64,000 nt of DNA. It comes from Paragonimus westermani (taxonomy: Eukaryota; Platyhelminthes; Trematoda; Plagiorchiida; Troglotrematidae). How positions within the stretch are numbered: the stretch's first letter is position 1; each line of letters opens with the position of its first letter. The notes beneath the pieces were generated by a model. It ran no database searches, was not told where the DNA came from, and saw nothing but the letters and a program-made list of their open reading frames with translations. This document shows positions 32,373 through 44,510 of this stretch, piece after piece. A program made the translations under genes and the position numbers. The DNA is taken from contig QNGE01003272.1 of the NCBI GenBank assembly GCA_008508345.1, positions 24,631 through 88,630 on the forward strand. Direction: 5' to 3'.

Positions 32373-32603
32373 TTGGCTACTTGGCTTGCATCCAAAGTAC
32401 AGCGAGTATCGACGATTGTGATAGTTCGTAAACATGAAAATTCAAGCTGTGAACTTTTGAGCTCGGTAAACAAGAGTTTGGTCCACTCTGGATTTGACCA
32501 ACCTTCCATGTCGTCCGTGCCCAGCGCACTTGAGGGAACGCTAGCCACTTATAATCAGAAGCGTCTGCTCACAACTAGTTCTAGTTTGAGTTCGACTTTG
32601 TAG
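32373..32603 (+). CDS. weak coding candidate, Ser-rich
   Basis: A 76-codon frame ending in a TAG, Ser/Leu-rich at its end (GFDQPSMSSVPSALEGTLAT). A possible acceptor is at 32400 (aagtacag). The minus strand is also open (32342-32548) and equally protein-like, so the strand is uncertain. Confidence 0.25.
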   Translation: MATWLASKVQRVSTIVIVRKHENSSCELLSSVNKSLVHSGFDQPSMSSVPSALEGTLATYNQKRLLTTSSSLSSTL

Positions 32604-32707
32604 CAGTACGAGACCAAAAAGATTACAGTTTTGGTTGAAAAAACTGCGATAAAACCGACAACAATTGCACTTTTTTATATCCACGTGTGTGGTCTTTTTC
32701 TTGGCAG

Positions 32708-32943
32708 CTGGAGGAATGACTAGCCCACTGCTATCCGTCACTAAGCAATACATATTGAAAACGAAAACATTTGGACCGAATAACCAAGAAGATTGGATAC
32801 TGCCCTATTATCAGACTTCTGCTGGCACAGGCGACACACAGATGTCTAATGCCCGTGTCCATGGGGAAATTTTTGGTTGTTGCCAGAGTATGCAATACCT
32901 GAGTGAAAATCTTTCAGCTGATCGGGATCTGTATAGGGAGTAG
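32708..32943 (+). CDS. candidate last exon, unknown protein
   Basis: A very good acceptor (gtgtggtctttttcttggcag) is followed by 2 nt + 77 codons and a TAG. The peptide is polar and varied (SPLLSVTKQYILKTKTFGPN, then NQEDWILPYYQTSAGTGDTQ, then ARVHGEIFGCCQSMQYL). It may be a C-terminus, or may continue through a GTATAG near 32931. The family is unknown. It lies antisense in the DRAM-like gene region. Confidence 0.45.
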
Positions 32944-32999
32944 TTAGTTCACAGTGGCGAAACTAACACTGCTTTTGAACACCTTAGAGAACGCGCTTG

Positions 33000-34920
33000 G
33001 TGAGAAGACTGTTTGAGCATCCAAACTGAACCATCTGTTCGTCGATCTTTATTGCTGTCAACATTGTTGCTTTACAGCAAAACCTGAACACAGGCTGAAT
33101 TCTGAAAACAGCATGCAGCAGACTAGCGCAGTGTTCAAGCAGCGCAACTAGGTTTTGGTTCAAGAATATCTCTACATCTATAGTTTATTAGCAAATACAG
33201 TTTTAAAAAATGTGTTTCGCTTGTCACAGTTTGGTTTACAACGAAGAATTTGAAAATACTTGAAACGTACTGAAGATCGTTTCTGCGAAAACAGTCATAT
33301 TTTTTGTGCGTGTCACTGAAATGCAACTTTTGGACCTTGATACCATTCGTTATCTTTTCTTGGGAACATACTGGCTGCATCTGAGTCAGTCAACTTACAC
33401 TGGTCTAATGCAGACGTACTAGGAACCGGTTTGATTACCATGATATTTTATGGATGTACTTAAACGTTTGAGCGATATCCTGTGAACGCCCGCTGTTCCG
33501 ATAAGGATATTGACGAAGCCGTCCAAACCGTCGTAGAAATCAGTACTAGGCTGGAGACCTACTTGAAACAAAGTTATGTTTTAAGAATTTTCAACTCCTG
33601 ATTTGCTTTGGTTACAAACAAAGCCCAACGATTATTTTAGCTTGTAGATGGTGAAGACCGATCGGTAAGGTGGAAGAAACTACTCGTCAACTTGTAGGCG
33701 CAAGAAAATCCTCACTATTTCTGATTGACACTTGAAAATACAGGGATTTGGCTGAGATTTAATCTAAGCAGTTTTCTCATTATGTCAAATGACATGCAAT
33801 CACGTGCGTATGTGCAAGTACTTAATGGGGATTGAAGAAACTCTTCACATGCATGAAACGACAAAACTGAGACGTGGCGGTTTAGTACTCACAATTTAGT
33901 ACTCACTCATCTCGGACACTAGAAGTGTGTATTATTAAAAACTATAACACACGAAGTAAGCAATATGTATAAATCGTTGCGACTAAGTTAAACATGAGTA
34001 ACACTTTTGTGTACAGTATTTGACATTCAGGACACTGGTCCATTGACTAATTAAGACTAAGGGAGATTTTTGAATCCAATAGATATGTACAAATGAGCTG
34101 CCCGGTTTTCTCCAAGGTTTAATACACCAAGCGTTTAGTAAAATGTACCTCCAGGTTGGTTAAGATATGACTAGATTATTGATAGCTCTTAATGTATTTG
34201 CTGGAACTAAACATCATTAATATGCTTTTAAATTGCGGCATACTAAACTTATTGAAGAATGTGTTCTAAGGCGTGGACGTTATACTCAACGAGGCCATTC
34301 AGCAAATGTTGCCACAAGTGAGCATGAGAAATGCTGTTTTGTTACAGGTTACAATGAGTGAACCGACTACAGTCCTACTGAAAAAATTTGGTGGCTGAAC
34401 GGTCATTCAACGAAAGCGGTATTCAAACATAAAAAGTAATCACATTATTGTTCATTAAAATGAAGGAGGAGAGTAACTTGTACAAAGCTGTCTACATGTA
34501 TGAAGACTGAATCAAGATTGGTTTTCAAAATTTTTCACAAAATAGGAAATTAAGTAGCACATTCTTCTCTCATATTTGGACTAGTTAGTATTATAAGTTA
34601 TCGATTCAAGATCAACAGGTTACCTGTTCTGGCAATGAGATAGACTTGAGATGATTTTGGATACGTTGCATTTTAACTTTGAATTCTGTTAAACAATGCG
34701 TAAGTGCCCAACAGTAGTTCTCATGTAATCATCCAAATGCATGTCAGCAAACCCTAACTGAGTTATGTCAAGATTCAACGTCTCCTAAAAGAATGGGTTA
34801 AACTTTTACTGGAGCAAAGTGACTCATGCATACAAACACACTTTTGGCCATCTTGTGTCTTTGGGTAGAACAATATAGTGGAAGTGGTGTTTGACATAAT
34901 ACTGCAATATGTCTCCCATA
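33000..34920. other. no convincing gene
   Basis: AT-rich. It contains a short direct repeat TTTAGTACTCAC (33881-33892 and 33895-33906) and a minus-strand frame 33135-33380 without splice support. Otherwise nothing seen. Confidence 0.4.
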
Positions 34921-34929
34921 TCAACTTAC

Positions 34930-34988
34930 ATAGATTCCAAAATTTCACTTTACTAAAGAGTTTCTGTTCAAGTAGCCTTTCCAGCCAG
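34930..34988 (-). CDS. candidate small exon following 35469-35522 in phase
   Basis: Minus-strand acceptor (gagtattag), 1 nt + 19 codons + 1 nt (WLERLLEQKLFSKVKFWNL), consensus donor CTAT|GTAAGT. Its phase matches the 2-nt remainder of exon 35469-35522. Its charged helix does not look like the next part of a DRAM protein, so it may be an unrelated or chance exon. Confidence 0.3.
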
Positions 34989-34999
34989 CTAATACTCCG

Positions 35000-35460
35000 C
35001 ACACAAAACTACGCATGGTAGTTGAAGCTCAAAGTGTGCTTCGGCAAGTCAGAACATGACTAGAGAAAACTACGCGCACAAACAAAATTAATCAATATTC
35101 TGGTGTTAATAGATCAGATAATGACATCGGAAACCAGGAATTGTACAAATTCACTTATTACTCACCTATCTCATCCGATTGTCATTCCGCTGGATTATTT
35201 CCCTTACTTTTAGAACACTAATCTAACAACTTTCCCTCATTCAAACACACCTCATATTCCGTTCGATGCTCACCGTTATTAGCAATATAGTGCCTGACTT
35301 TCGTATCGCATCAGTTTCAAAGTTTCATAAGAAACAGTTAAACACCTGTCTTCGGACAAATCGATGGTGTTTCAAACATAAACTGTTTTATTATTGAGAA
35401 TGCGTGAATCAAACTGAGATTTTGAAAAAATAGGTAAACGTTTTCAAACAGTTGTTATTT
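35000..35460. other. no gene seen
   Basis: AT-rich, stops in all frames. Confidence 0.4.
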
Positions 35461-35468
35461 CCACTCAC

Positions 35469-35522
35469 CCAATTAAGAAGAATTCTCCAACAACTTGTCC
35501 ATTAAAGGTGGCGAGAAAATAC
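35469..35522 (-). CDS. probable second exon of the DRAM/TMEM150-like gene
   Basis: A 54-bp minus-strand exon between a good acceptor (ctgtatttctgcag) and a consensus GTGAGT donor (1 nt + 17 codons + 2 nt). Its first base completes the Thr codon begun by the start exon at 43846-43928. The peptide YFLATFNGQVVGEFFLI aligns with the first luminal segment of DRAM1 (YVVAVLSGHVNPFLPYI): Y, A, G, V and I coincide. The usual ISDTG motif would come next, and that exon was not found with confidence. Confidence 0.5.
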
Positions 35523-35529
35523 CTGCAGA

Positions 35530-36650
35530 AATACAGAGTGCAATTTGATCACGTGAACGACATAATACTGAAATGCTCACTGATTTCTTCCAGTCAGCTG
35601 AACGCTATAATAGTATTCTCACGCATAGGAAGTAATTTGGACTGACCCACTTTCGTTAGTAAACAGTCGTATACGCAGGTTTCAGAAGTGTTTTATGAAA
35701 AAATATCAACGCAATCGAATATTTTGTTCTGTAAAGGTTATGATATTTAATTAACCTTCAACTGAACATTTTAGGCCACCATAAATAGAGAGGATAGTTG
35801 AGTAAACGGATCGTAGGCAGACTATTTCATATTATGTGTTTCGTTCACAGCAAGTTGTATTGTACAGCAAAATAAACAAAGGTATAGTGATGCTTTTGGG
35901 GAGAAAATAAATGTTCGACTCTGATCCAGAACTGTACTCGCTGCTGGTATGCTCATTTGAAAAAACGACTCACGTCTCCAGTTAACGTTCGCTGTGTATT
36001 TTATTGGGTACCACGTTTCAAATTACGTTAACTCAGATGTACAGTACGGTTCCGATGTTGTTAGTAACGTGTGCTGTCTTAAGGGATGTCAAAGGTTGGT
36101 ACATTTTGTAATTCACTGAAAATAGGATGCAAGACGGTATCAGAAAATCATGCCCAAGTTTGCAACTAGAAGCGCCCACACGGACTAGATTGCCTGATTC
36201 AATATTGTACCAAATCTCTTCACTACACCACTGTTGACAAGTGATCGTTATCTCATCGGCGAATATACTGACACGTTTGAAACTGCAACTGTCGACTGAA
36301 CAAATGAACCTAACATCTGATGAAAGCCTTTAAGATTTTCTTGGTTCCGACCACTTGGTTTGTAGCCATTAGACCAAGAGTGAAGAATTTTGTTCTTTAC
36401 GTTAGATGTCAAAACAAATCAAGTTGGAAACGAGGAGGCAGAAAGAAGTATATTCTGTTATTTTTAACACTGTAATTTACCACGTACAGAAAAAAAGAGA
36501 TATTACAGTTATGCTGACGCAAACGAACACACTTTGCTGCTGGGGCTCAAATGGGACAAACAAAAGAAAGTATATATTGAGGCCAACTTCATAGGCTGAG
36601 CATCAAAAATCCCAGAGAAAAAAACATGAACATATTGTGTACTTTCGAAT
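35530..36650. other. no convincing gene
   Basis: AT-rich sequence with only a chance-like frame at 36406-36594. Confidence 0.4.
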
Positions 36651-36663
36651 GTCTTTTTTGCAG

Positions 36664-36742
36664 GGTCTGAGATTCGTGCTGGTTGTGTTTCAGGCAACTA
36701 CAGTATGCAGTATCATCTTAATAAATTTGACGTTTTACATGT
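36664..36742 (+). CDS. candidate small exon, unknown protein
   Basis: Excellent acceptor (cgaatgtcttttttgcag). 2 nt + 25 codons + 2 nt to a GTAATT donor at 36743. The peptide is SEIRAGCVSGNYSMQYHLNK then FDVLH. The leftover GT joins T of the next candidate exon (37163) as Val, keeping frame. It is antisense within the span of the DRAM-like gene. The family is unknown. Confidence 0.35.
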
Positions 36743-37162
36743 GTAATTCGAAAACTGACTTATATTTAAACTTGAAATACCCACTTAAAATACGCACAGA
36801 ACATTACGACTTTCGTGGAATAGTCAAAGAAAGAATTGTCAGTAATGGAAACTGCAAGACGCTTCGTACTAATATAAAGTTATCAACAAAGTAATTGTAC
36901 GTTTTGACTTTTAGGTAGCAAGAATGTTTGCTTCTGTAAAGTTTGAACAGACTATCAATGCTCCGTTAGCTACAGATATGATCTGTGCAGACTGATGCGC
37001 GATCTACGGTGACTATGAATGTTTCTATCTTACTTTCAATTGCTTCGTCGGAAATACTCCACATTTTGGAACATCACATGACTTTAAGCCAACTGGGGGT
37101 GCAAGTGTAGGAGAATGTGACTATACATGTCATTTGGAGTAAAGAAAAGAGATCATTGCAAG

Positions 37163-37255
37163 TAGAAAATCTGTGTCAACTGTGGAACTTCCTTCTGTCA
37201 GAATTGACAGCAATCTCAACGATGGCCTCTATCGGAACTACTCAAAGCCAAAATT
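37163..37255 (+). CDS. candidate exon following 36664-36742
   Basis: A weak acceptor (gatcattgcaag) followed by 1 nt + 30 codons + 2 nt and a GTATGT donor. The peptide is RKSVSTVELPSVRIDSNLND then GLYRNYSKPK. It is in phase with 36664-36742 across a 420-bp intron. The family is unknown. The second open frame here (37117-37329) is less protein-like. Confidence 0.35.
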
Positions 37256-37339
37256 GTATGTGTATATCCCAGGTTGAAAACCATAATAGTTTACAAGATA
37301 ACACCCTCCCATTTTCACAATTAAATTAGCAAACACAAA

Positions 37340-40300
37340 CAGTGGCTAACATAGAGGAAAGAAGGAGAGGAAGCTAAATTTGAAAATCAATTTGAGTAGT
37401 GTGAGCTTGATGACGCAAGAATGTCTGAGGTAACAAGAGTGAGAATTTCAAATAATTTATGCTCAGGCATACCATGAAAGCGTTCGTTACTCATAGTATT
37501 TAAGCAAACTGAGCGAACATGGAGATGGGCTCAAGGTTATGTTTGGGAAGTTTCACTTCCTTGGGGTTGACGTCGCCATAGTTAGGATGGCTCCGCTGTA
37601 CTGCAATTCACATCCAAAGACTGTATTATTCTGATAGAACCACTGACAAGACACATAAGTTTTAGCAGGTTTATTCTGAAGCCGCATTTGAACAAGTGTA
37701 GAACTTGTCCATAGTTTTAACTCAGCGGCATGCTCGGTACCTCTGAAAATCCATAATAAGCGGGGTAATGTTGGATGGCTTCCTAACGAATCAAGATACT
37801 AAGAAGTGAACTATTTAGCGGGATGGCTGTTGCTCGATAAACGCGTAAGGAGCACTTTATCTATGGGTTAAAAGGATAGTGCTTAGGTAAACCCACCGTC
37901 AGTAGGACTGTATTACTCAGTGTGACATGACAAGGCTGATTTTTACTTAAAGGTCAGATTACTGTCAACGATTAAGGAGCCTGCAGCTGAATTATGACAC
38001 TAAGTTTGAGTGTTCAGTCATATTTCATGCAAATTTTGGGGCTGCTTGGAAGCGCATGATGACCCTACCTGTTTAACGTTGTGATCGATTTCCCGCCTCA
38101 CCAACCAAACGTACTATGACCGTTTGAACCTGCCGTGTTTGTCATTTACCTACTCGCGTTGCCTTTGATGTCCTTTCCCCTACGACTTCTCACCCATTAG
38201 ATATTCTAACATGAACTTTGACTGTAAGGTTATCTATTGTGGTTATTGGTTATTGCTCACAAAGAACCTGAAAGAATAATCTATGTTTTTCATGTGAGCC
38301 GATTCGTATATGACATTGTTCCTTTGAGCAATGCGGGGTATACGCGGTAAATAACACACGTAATTAAAATACCAAACGGTAAAATAATTTTTTGCGCTGG
38401 AAAGCCAACATTATTTTGTCTATTCAGATTCATTTCAAATGCCGGTTAATGGGTTAACGGGCGAGGTGTGCAGAATGTCAAAAAGCTTGATGAAAATTTA
38501 TTTGCGAAAACAAAATCATCTACATTCACAGGTTCCATAAAACAGGTTACCTACAGTAGCAGACAGATGAATTGCGCAGAAAGGTGCACAAAAGATGCTG
38601 AAAAATCGACTTCTCTTATGTTGTGCCAAATTCTTCACCAGTATCTGGTTTTCTGCTAGTGAAACTGAAGAAGAAGATATGGATGTGCATACTGATTTCC
38701 GCAGTAGTTTTAGGCTTCGTGATCTCTAGGTCAGAAGATGTGAATACACATAAATTGTATCAAAACACGTAGTGCTGGTTGCAATACGATTAGTTGATGG
38801 CACAGCAGAAACTCAGAAAAACCATGAGTTCCAGCATTTAAGCAGCTTGCTCGAAATTGCGCTCTTCTCACAAGATGCAGGAAAATTGTTCTTGCCGGCT
38901 TGAAACTACAATAGATTTATTAGCCCGTTGTTTTGATTGTTTGCTTGCGAAGTACGTGCATTGCATGTTGCGAACTGACGGAAAGGTAGATAACGCCAGC
39001 AAAGTAAATTCAGTATTCTTATTGTGAAATCTAACGAAGGTGTGAGAAGTTTGATCACTTTGAGATGCACACTGTTCACTTTTTGCATTTAAAACATTTT
39101 CGGCCATTCAATTTGACATGTTGTAGCTAATATGTGATGAGTATTTTTTAACCTAATGTGGGCTAATCCCCAGTCCATTTGGATGTCAAGCGTACATTTT
39201 GATCCAGGTGTCTAGGTTTTTATACTGAGTACAGCCTAGTTATCACACTTAACTTTCCAGCCACAATCGCCTGGGTGTCCTACTGAGCTTGACTTATCGT
39301 CCTGAGAATATGTCACTGTCTGTCCAATCATCCTCTTCTCTTAAACCTGTTTTGAAGACATCACCGTTAAATCGAAACCTTTGTCTACAGTGAACTGGTT
39401 CAGTTATGTTTCGATCAATTGCAAACAATGTACTACTTCGACGGTTTGAAATTTGACTAACATAAACACGGATTTTATTAAAAACATGACAGTTCGAAAG
39501 TGGAACAAAGCACCCTATATTTATATATACCTAATATTTTTACGCAATATTGAAAGGGCACATTTTGGAAAACTGAGGATTTAAGAACCACGAAGCATTA
39601 AACCAGAATATAATTTTAATCTAGACAGGAAGCTGAAGGAGAGACATGGAATTCAGTTCCAACTTCGAGTTGTAAAATACAAAACAACTTGGCGTTGCTT
39701 GTATTACCTGCCCGTTCAATCTGTCATAAAGGCTGAACTTACAGTGATATCCTGATGGTTGCATTATGACTGATGCAGATAGCTTTTATTGTGCGTTGTC
39801 GCCAAAGGATTGTCGTCCCTATTTCTGGTGGTAGGTCACATACTGTGGTTTGAAAATTGATGACTGATTCGACATTCCTTAGAAGAAATTAACATCATAT
39901 TTGTCAATTTTACAAAAGACTTGATCTTGTTCAGTCGGCAGGTTCAAAGTTGTGCGAAGCGTTGAACTAGTCTGTGTGGTACTATCCTGTGCATTCTTTT
40001 ACAGAAGAGTTTCTCATATAATGTGTTACTGACAAACCTGGATGTTTACTTATGGGTATGTTGCAATCTACTTTTAATAATCGATACCTGCTCTTTCAAA
40101 TAGTCCGATAAAAAGTTGTTCGCCTAATAATTTATAATCTACTCAACCCGTGCTGGAACTCGGGTTAAGGTTTGGTGTCATGTTGATTACAATTTAAACG
40201 GTTGTTTTCGACGTCAATGATTGCAGTATAGTTTCGAAAACTTGTTGCTGTCGTAGATTTTTGTTCTGTTCTGTTATCAGAAATTGTCTGACCAACTGGT

Positions 40301-41050
40301 TGTCATATGAGGTTGAAGCGTGTGATCTATTTTTAATCCGTTTTAAATAACCAATCCTAATTTTTGTTAGGTAAACTTAAGTAAATATAGAAATCGCTTG
40401 CTACCAACGGACTGTTCACACAGAGACACACGGGGGAAGTAACACTCGATATACCCTGGTAGGTTTCAAACAGTTTAAATCTCAAAAAGCGCGCAATAAC
40501 TGTTGGTTACATCTTAGAGCTCCAAGTTATATTATCCTCAGCAATAGGTTAGTCTCTACTTGCATTGAGCTAACAAAATTGAGGATAAAAATTAAGTCTG
40601 TAAATGTTAAAGTAAACAACATTCAGCCTCTAGCTGAATAATATAAATATAATGTAATTTTTTTTCCAATTTTTTCTTCATCAACGATACTCTTACTGAA
40701 ACAGAAAGCACTGAGCCACCAGACCTGTGCGCATTTCATTATTTCTCAAAGTAGTCTGTTAAAGTGGGGGTGACCAGTCTAGAAGAAACAACTAACAGGA
40801 TCCATTATATAAACGAAGACAGAAAGCTCGAAGACGGACGTCATGAGCCTTACTATTGTTATGTTGAAGTATACCTTGACGCGTGTTGTGTTTAACTCTT
40901 CACAAGATTGCTTCAAAGATACAGCTTGGAAGAGAAGGAGATAACGAGACCAATTGGTGCGTAAAATTCCACTCCGTTATATTTACCCCCATCGCAGCCA
41001 AATGAATTGTGCCGTTAGTCTGCTGGAAGACATTTTGTTTAGCTGGTGTA
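37340..41050. other. no convincing gene
   Basis: A long AT-rich stretch. The frames at 38468-38659 (plus) and 38868-39107 (minus, ATG-started, Ser/Gln/Asn-rich) lack splice support. No repeat was recognised. Confidence 0.4.
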
Positions 41051-41100
41051 AAAATGATACAGTTTAGTGGAAGGTGGCATAACCTGGACGTTATCTTTAG

Positions 41101-41213
41101 ATTTTCTGGTTTATTTCGAGAGCGCGCGAGCGCGGCCTAATCTAAACGCTGTTTCACAGGAGCAGAAAAGTATATATTGTCGAAACCATCAAGAAGACTG
41201 GCGGAGTTTTGTG
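41101..41213 (+). CDS. candidate internal exon, unknown protein
   Basis: Acceptor ggacgttatctttag, 2 nt + 37 codons, donor GTG|GTGCGT. The peptide is FLVYFESARARPNLNAVSQE then QKSIYCRNHQEDWRSFV. The composition is convincing and both splice sites are usable. The family is unknown. It lies antisense in the first intron of the DRAM-like gene. Confidence 0.45.
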
Positions 41214-41420
41214 GTGCGTTTTGCTAGCCATTTGATATCTCTCAGATTATTTCGCAATTCATCTTAGGATACTGGTGACCAAAATTAAGATTCAGGCTAT
41301 TTCAGGAAGAAACACTGAAGTGGACTTTCACAGGTGGTCACATGATAATCGATTTGGATGAAGGGTTATCATCGGTAATCAGTCAGCTGCCGAATTGCAA
41401 ATGTCGTACTTCATTCGCAG

Positions 41421-41507
41421 TGTTGACTTTAATATTTTCGATCGTGATCCAAATTATCACTCCGCCTCTAATATGACTTACCTGTTGACCTGCAGTCGCA
41501 GTGAAAA
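41421..41507 (+). CDS. candidate internal exon, extracellular-looking
   Basis: Acceptor cgtacttcattcgcag, 1 nt + 28 codons + 2 nt, donor GAAAA|GTACGT. The peptide is VDFNIFDRDPNYHSASNMTY then LLTCSRSE, with an Asn-Met-Thr sequon. It does not join 41101-41213 directly in phase, so another exon would be needed between them, or one of the two is false. Confidence 0.4.
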
Positions 41508-42239
41508 GTACGTTGATAGAATGAGCCGGAGTTTACGACATCCAGTAGTGTGCCGAAACTTCAAATACGTACTAAACACGATGATGCAAACTACGCCAAC
41601 AATTTAGCAGCTAGGTCAAAACCTCGCCTTTTGGAAACGATCGGACGGCCTGAATATCGCTTGCAAGCAAAAGCGGTTCAGCGTTGAGATGATTTTCACA
41701 TGCCTAGTGTGAGATCAGCGATACAATGGTGAAAGCGGTTTTGTTTTGAGACCGCTGTCGTAGTTCTAGATCCGGCTGTTTTAGGTATGTACAATACTGA
41801 CAAGCCCTGACGGAACCGAAACTCTGATATGGGGCTTCCTTTCAAAACAGGTTGACCAGATAGCTTGTCTGTAGGCGGCAGCCGCAACTAAGTCTGAACA
41901 ATATTCAAACCAAAACTGCCCTAATCCGCGACTATTCATCGATAAGATGGAAAAGTCCCACATCTGAGCATGCTGAAAAAACTGAGCGGATTTTCATTCC
42001 ATTACAGATAAATTAGAATAATTCCGACTGTACACACAAAATCTATTAATTATCCTCTTGTCAGATAATGAATTGTTTCCCGAGAGATAAACAGTCACCG
42101 GTTAACCATTGGAAGTGAAATGAAAAGACCACCAGTGGGAAGAATTAATCACACTTCAAGTCTGTTCACACTGGTACAAACGTCCCAACATCTTAATAGC
42201 GCCTGAATCGTTTAAAATTTTTGAAATTACGCTTCACAG

Positions 42240-42490
42240 ACGTACGTGTCAGGCAGCAGATATTACAACACACAACAAAAACAGTTTCACATTTCACATT
42301 GTCAGACGACAGGCAGAACATTTCTCTTGGCAGCTCACAAAACAGGCTTAAGAGGCATATGTGTGGGAAGCTGAAGCTTAGCCTGATCTACGAGAAGAAA
42401 CTCGAAAAATTCGTAACCGCTTTTGCTCAAAAGAACATCGGCAAACTATTCATACGTATGAAAATGTTAGCCCAAGACGACCGCCTGTCG
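42240..42490 (+). CDS. candidate exon with possible C2-domain start
   Basis: Acceptor ttacgcttcacag, 2 nt + 83 codons, consensus donor CTGTCG|GTAAGG. The second half reads CGKLKLSLIYEKKLEKFVTA then FAQKNIGKLFIRMKML. The G-x-L-x-x-S-L-x-Y ... L-x-x-F-V-x-A-x-x-x-x-N-I spacing resembles strands 1-2 of synaptotagmin-type C2 domains. Calcium-binding Asp residues would lie in later exons and are not visible. The C2 reading is inference. The exon itself is well framed. Confidence 0.45.
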
Positions 42491-42559
42491 GTAAGGCCAA
42501 CACCCAAGCAGATGAAACAATTTCATAATAAAGAAATTTAGACTGACGCCAGTCATTAC

Positions 42560-43840
42560 CGGGGATCCGACATCCATTGCACCTCAGGAAATAATCATAG
42601 GAGAAAAGCAGGCAAGGTTTCGCTCTAAGCAAGGATGTGTCAACCACAATTTTAGTGCTTGCCGAATTATGGCGCAACGCCGTAGGTCACCAAAAAATGT
42701 CATATTTCTCAGTTATATGAATCCGTTCGATTCAGCGGTACAATAAAATGTTGGGACTCCGTGCTTCACACAGTCCAAGACTGGAGATTTTAGAAGGAAT
42801 GGCGGTTAATTGGGCTCACTGGCGTGAATGATGTTGTTTGGCAGACCTTCTACGATTTGAGTGGATTTAATGAAGCAGAACGATGATAAGTGTAGCGAAG
42901 CTGTCTTGATTTTAATGCTCTGCTTTCGCCAACAGCTCGGCAGTTTGTGTACAAAGTATAGACACCTTGATGTTGAATGTTTGAATATAAGCTTTACTCT
43001 CTTTATTAGTTAAGTCACTTCCCTTCCATATCTGTTTTCCAACTACCTCGTACAGTTTTTGCTCTTTCTTTGTGGTTATGTGACGGTCACACGTCAGTGG
43101 AAACCATTGATTTGCTGTCTATGATGAGTGTTGGGATGATGATGACAAGTCACCCATTTAGCCTACAACTACGGTTTACTTGACGTATACATCCAACGAA
43201 CTGGTGGTTCACTGTGTTGTTCAGGTTACGTTACTGGTATAACCACATTCCAGTAGTTTAATTTGACTATCCGATTCATATCATCCGTTCCCGTTTTTTC
43301 ATACTTCAGAGTTTGTGGCCTCATTACCCCTCGACAGACATCGGGGTAGTAGTATACAATCCAATGTGTTTCATCTTTTAGTGGAAACTTACAAACTCAA
43401 TTGTCTGGTGCACAGCTAGCTCCATATTAACATACTTTTCAAAATGCTTTCTGAACTGACTAGTCTGATAATCTTTGACAACTGAAACTCAGTGAGAACG
43501 ACAGCGAAGCCGACTGTTATTAGAACCTCAAATGTCTGTTCAGGAGCTTTATCAAGGTATCCAACTCACAGGTAATTTTTTACATTGCAAAACAAACCTT
43601 TTTGGCACGACGCAGCGGATTTTATCAGGTTACCGACCAATTCACAGATTACACGCTCTTTCCATCACATGATGAAGTTGGAAGACTTCAGTCTGCTTTT
43701 GAAACACACCGCCTAGTATGTGGGTTACAATTGGTTTGAACGACTACTCACGTATGAAGCAAGCCAAATCTTCTGTCAAACTTATATGCATTTACTTCAG
43801 TAACATGAAAAACCAAAAAATATGGAATTCTGCCGAGTTA
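42560..43840. other. no gene seen
   Basis: AT-rich, with no exon or repeat recognised before the DRAM-like start exon. Confidence 0.4.
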
Positions 43841-43845
43841 CTCAC

Positions 43846-43928
43846 GTGATATAGAGAGTGCTGGTCAAAATTAACGCCAACAGAATTGGCAACCAAGACA
43901 GGCCCATGTAGAAACAGGATACTTCCAT
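43846..43928 (-). CDS. DRAM/TMEM150-like protein, start exon
   Basis: A minus-strand ATG in good context (ggaaaaATGG) begins 27 codons + 2 nt, ending in TATATCAC|GTGAGT, a consensus donor. The peptide MEVSCFYMGLSWLPILLALI then LTSTLYIT matches the N-terminus of DRAM2 ([20 protein letters not shown]). The GLS(F/W)LP motif, the position of the first membrane helix and the closing YIT all coincide. It splices in phase to 35469-35522. With the NFQ exon far downstream it defines a gene of at least 19 kb, mostly intron. Confidence 0.65.
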
Positions 43929-44312
43929 TTTTCCTGAGGTGGCGTTGAGCTAGGGGTCAAAAGAAGAAGTGAAATTGGATGGTTATTGAGAAGGTGTAAA
44001 ATTTACTAAAGCAGACTAATTGAGAAAGATACATTAAAACGTACGAAGACTTTTCGTGTAACGTCTTACAAATTACCGACACACTGGAAATTTGATACAA
44101 TCTTGTTTGGTAAGAGGAACAACGTATTAAATTAGACAGGAGTATGAACTGTTTTTATAATTTTCCTCCCAAAAGGTGACAATTCAGCGTACATTTTGAA
44201 TACGTTTTGTGATCAGCGTTAAGTTTTGGAAGTGTAGCATCACGTAAATGAAACCGGTACAGAAGACCGGAACAAGGAATCTGATATTAGGAACCTATCA
44301 TATAACTAATGT

Positions 44313-44510
44313 TCAGGAATAGTGTGTTAAACGATGACAGGTGCTGTAATAGGCAGAGTCATCGATACCCAAAAAAGTGACAGCGATTAAAACAACCCCT
44401 GTTTTATTCAGTCGTCCCGAGTTCCTGAGATTCTGTGCCATGCACTTGAGTGCACATGGCTCGTCACCTACACACCATTCCCACAAAGCTAAAGTTGACC
44501 AGTTGTTCAA
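44313..44510 (-). CDS. weak candidate, Cys-rich
   Basis: The minus-strand frame contains CVGDEPCALKCMAQNLRNSG, whose CALKC pattern resembles the cysteine-rich region of ADAMTS/papilin-like proteins. A gtgtag acceptor precedes GTGACGAGCC. No donor was identified. It is suggestive only. Confidence 0.25.
   Translation of the reverse strand: MNNWSTLALWEWCVGDEPCALKCMAQNLRNSGRLNKTGVVLIAVTFLGIDDSAYYSTCHRLTHYS

Noticed and set aside
33643..33666. 24-bp micro-exon (LVDGEDRS) between attattttag and GTAAGG
   Set aside because: Both sites are fair, but eight codons cannot be distinguished from chance without transcripts.
42450..42677. 75-codon minus-strand ORF
   Set aside because: Largely the antisense shadow of the better-framed plus-strand exon 42240-42490 and its flank.
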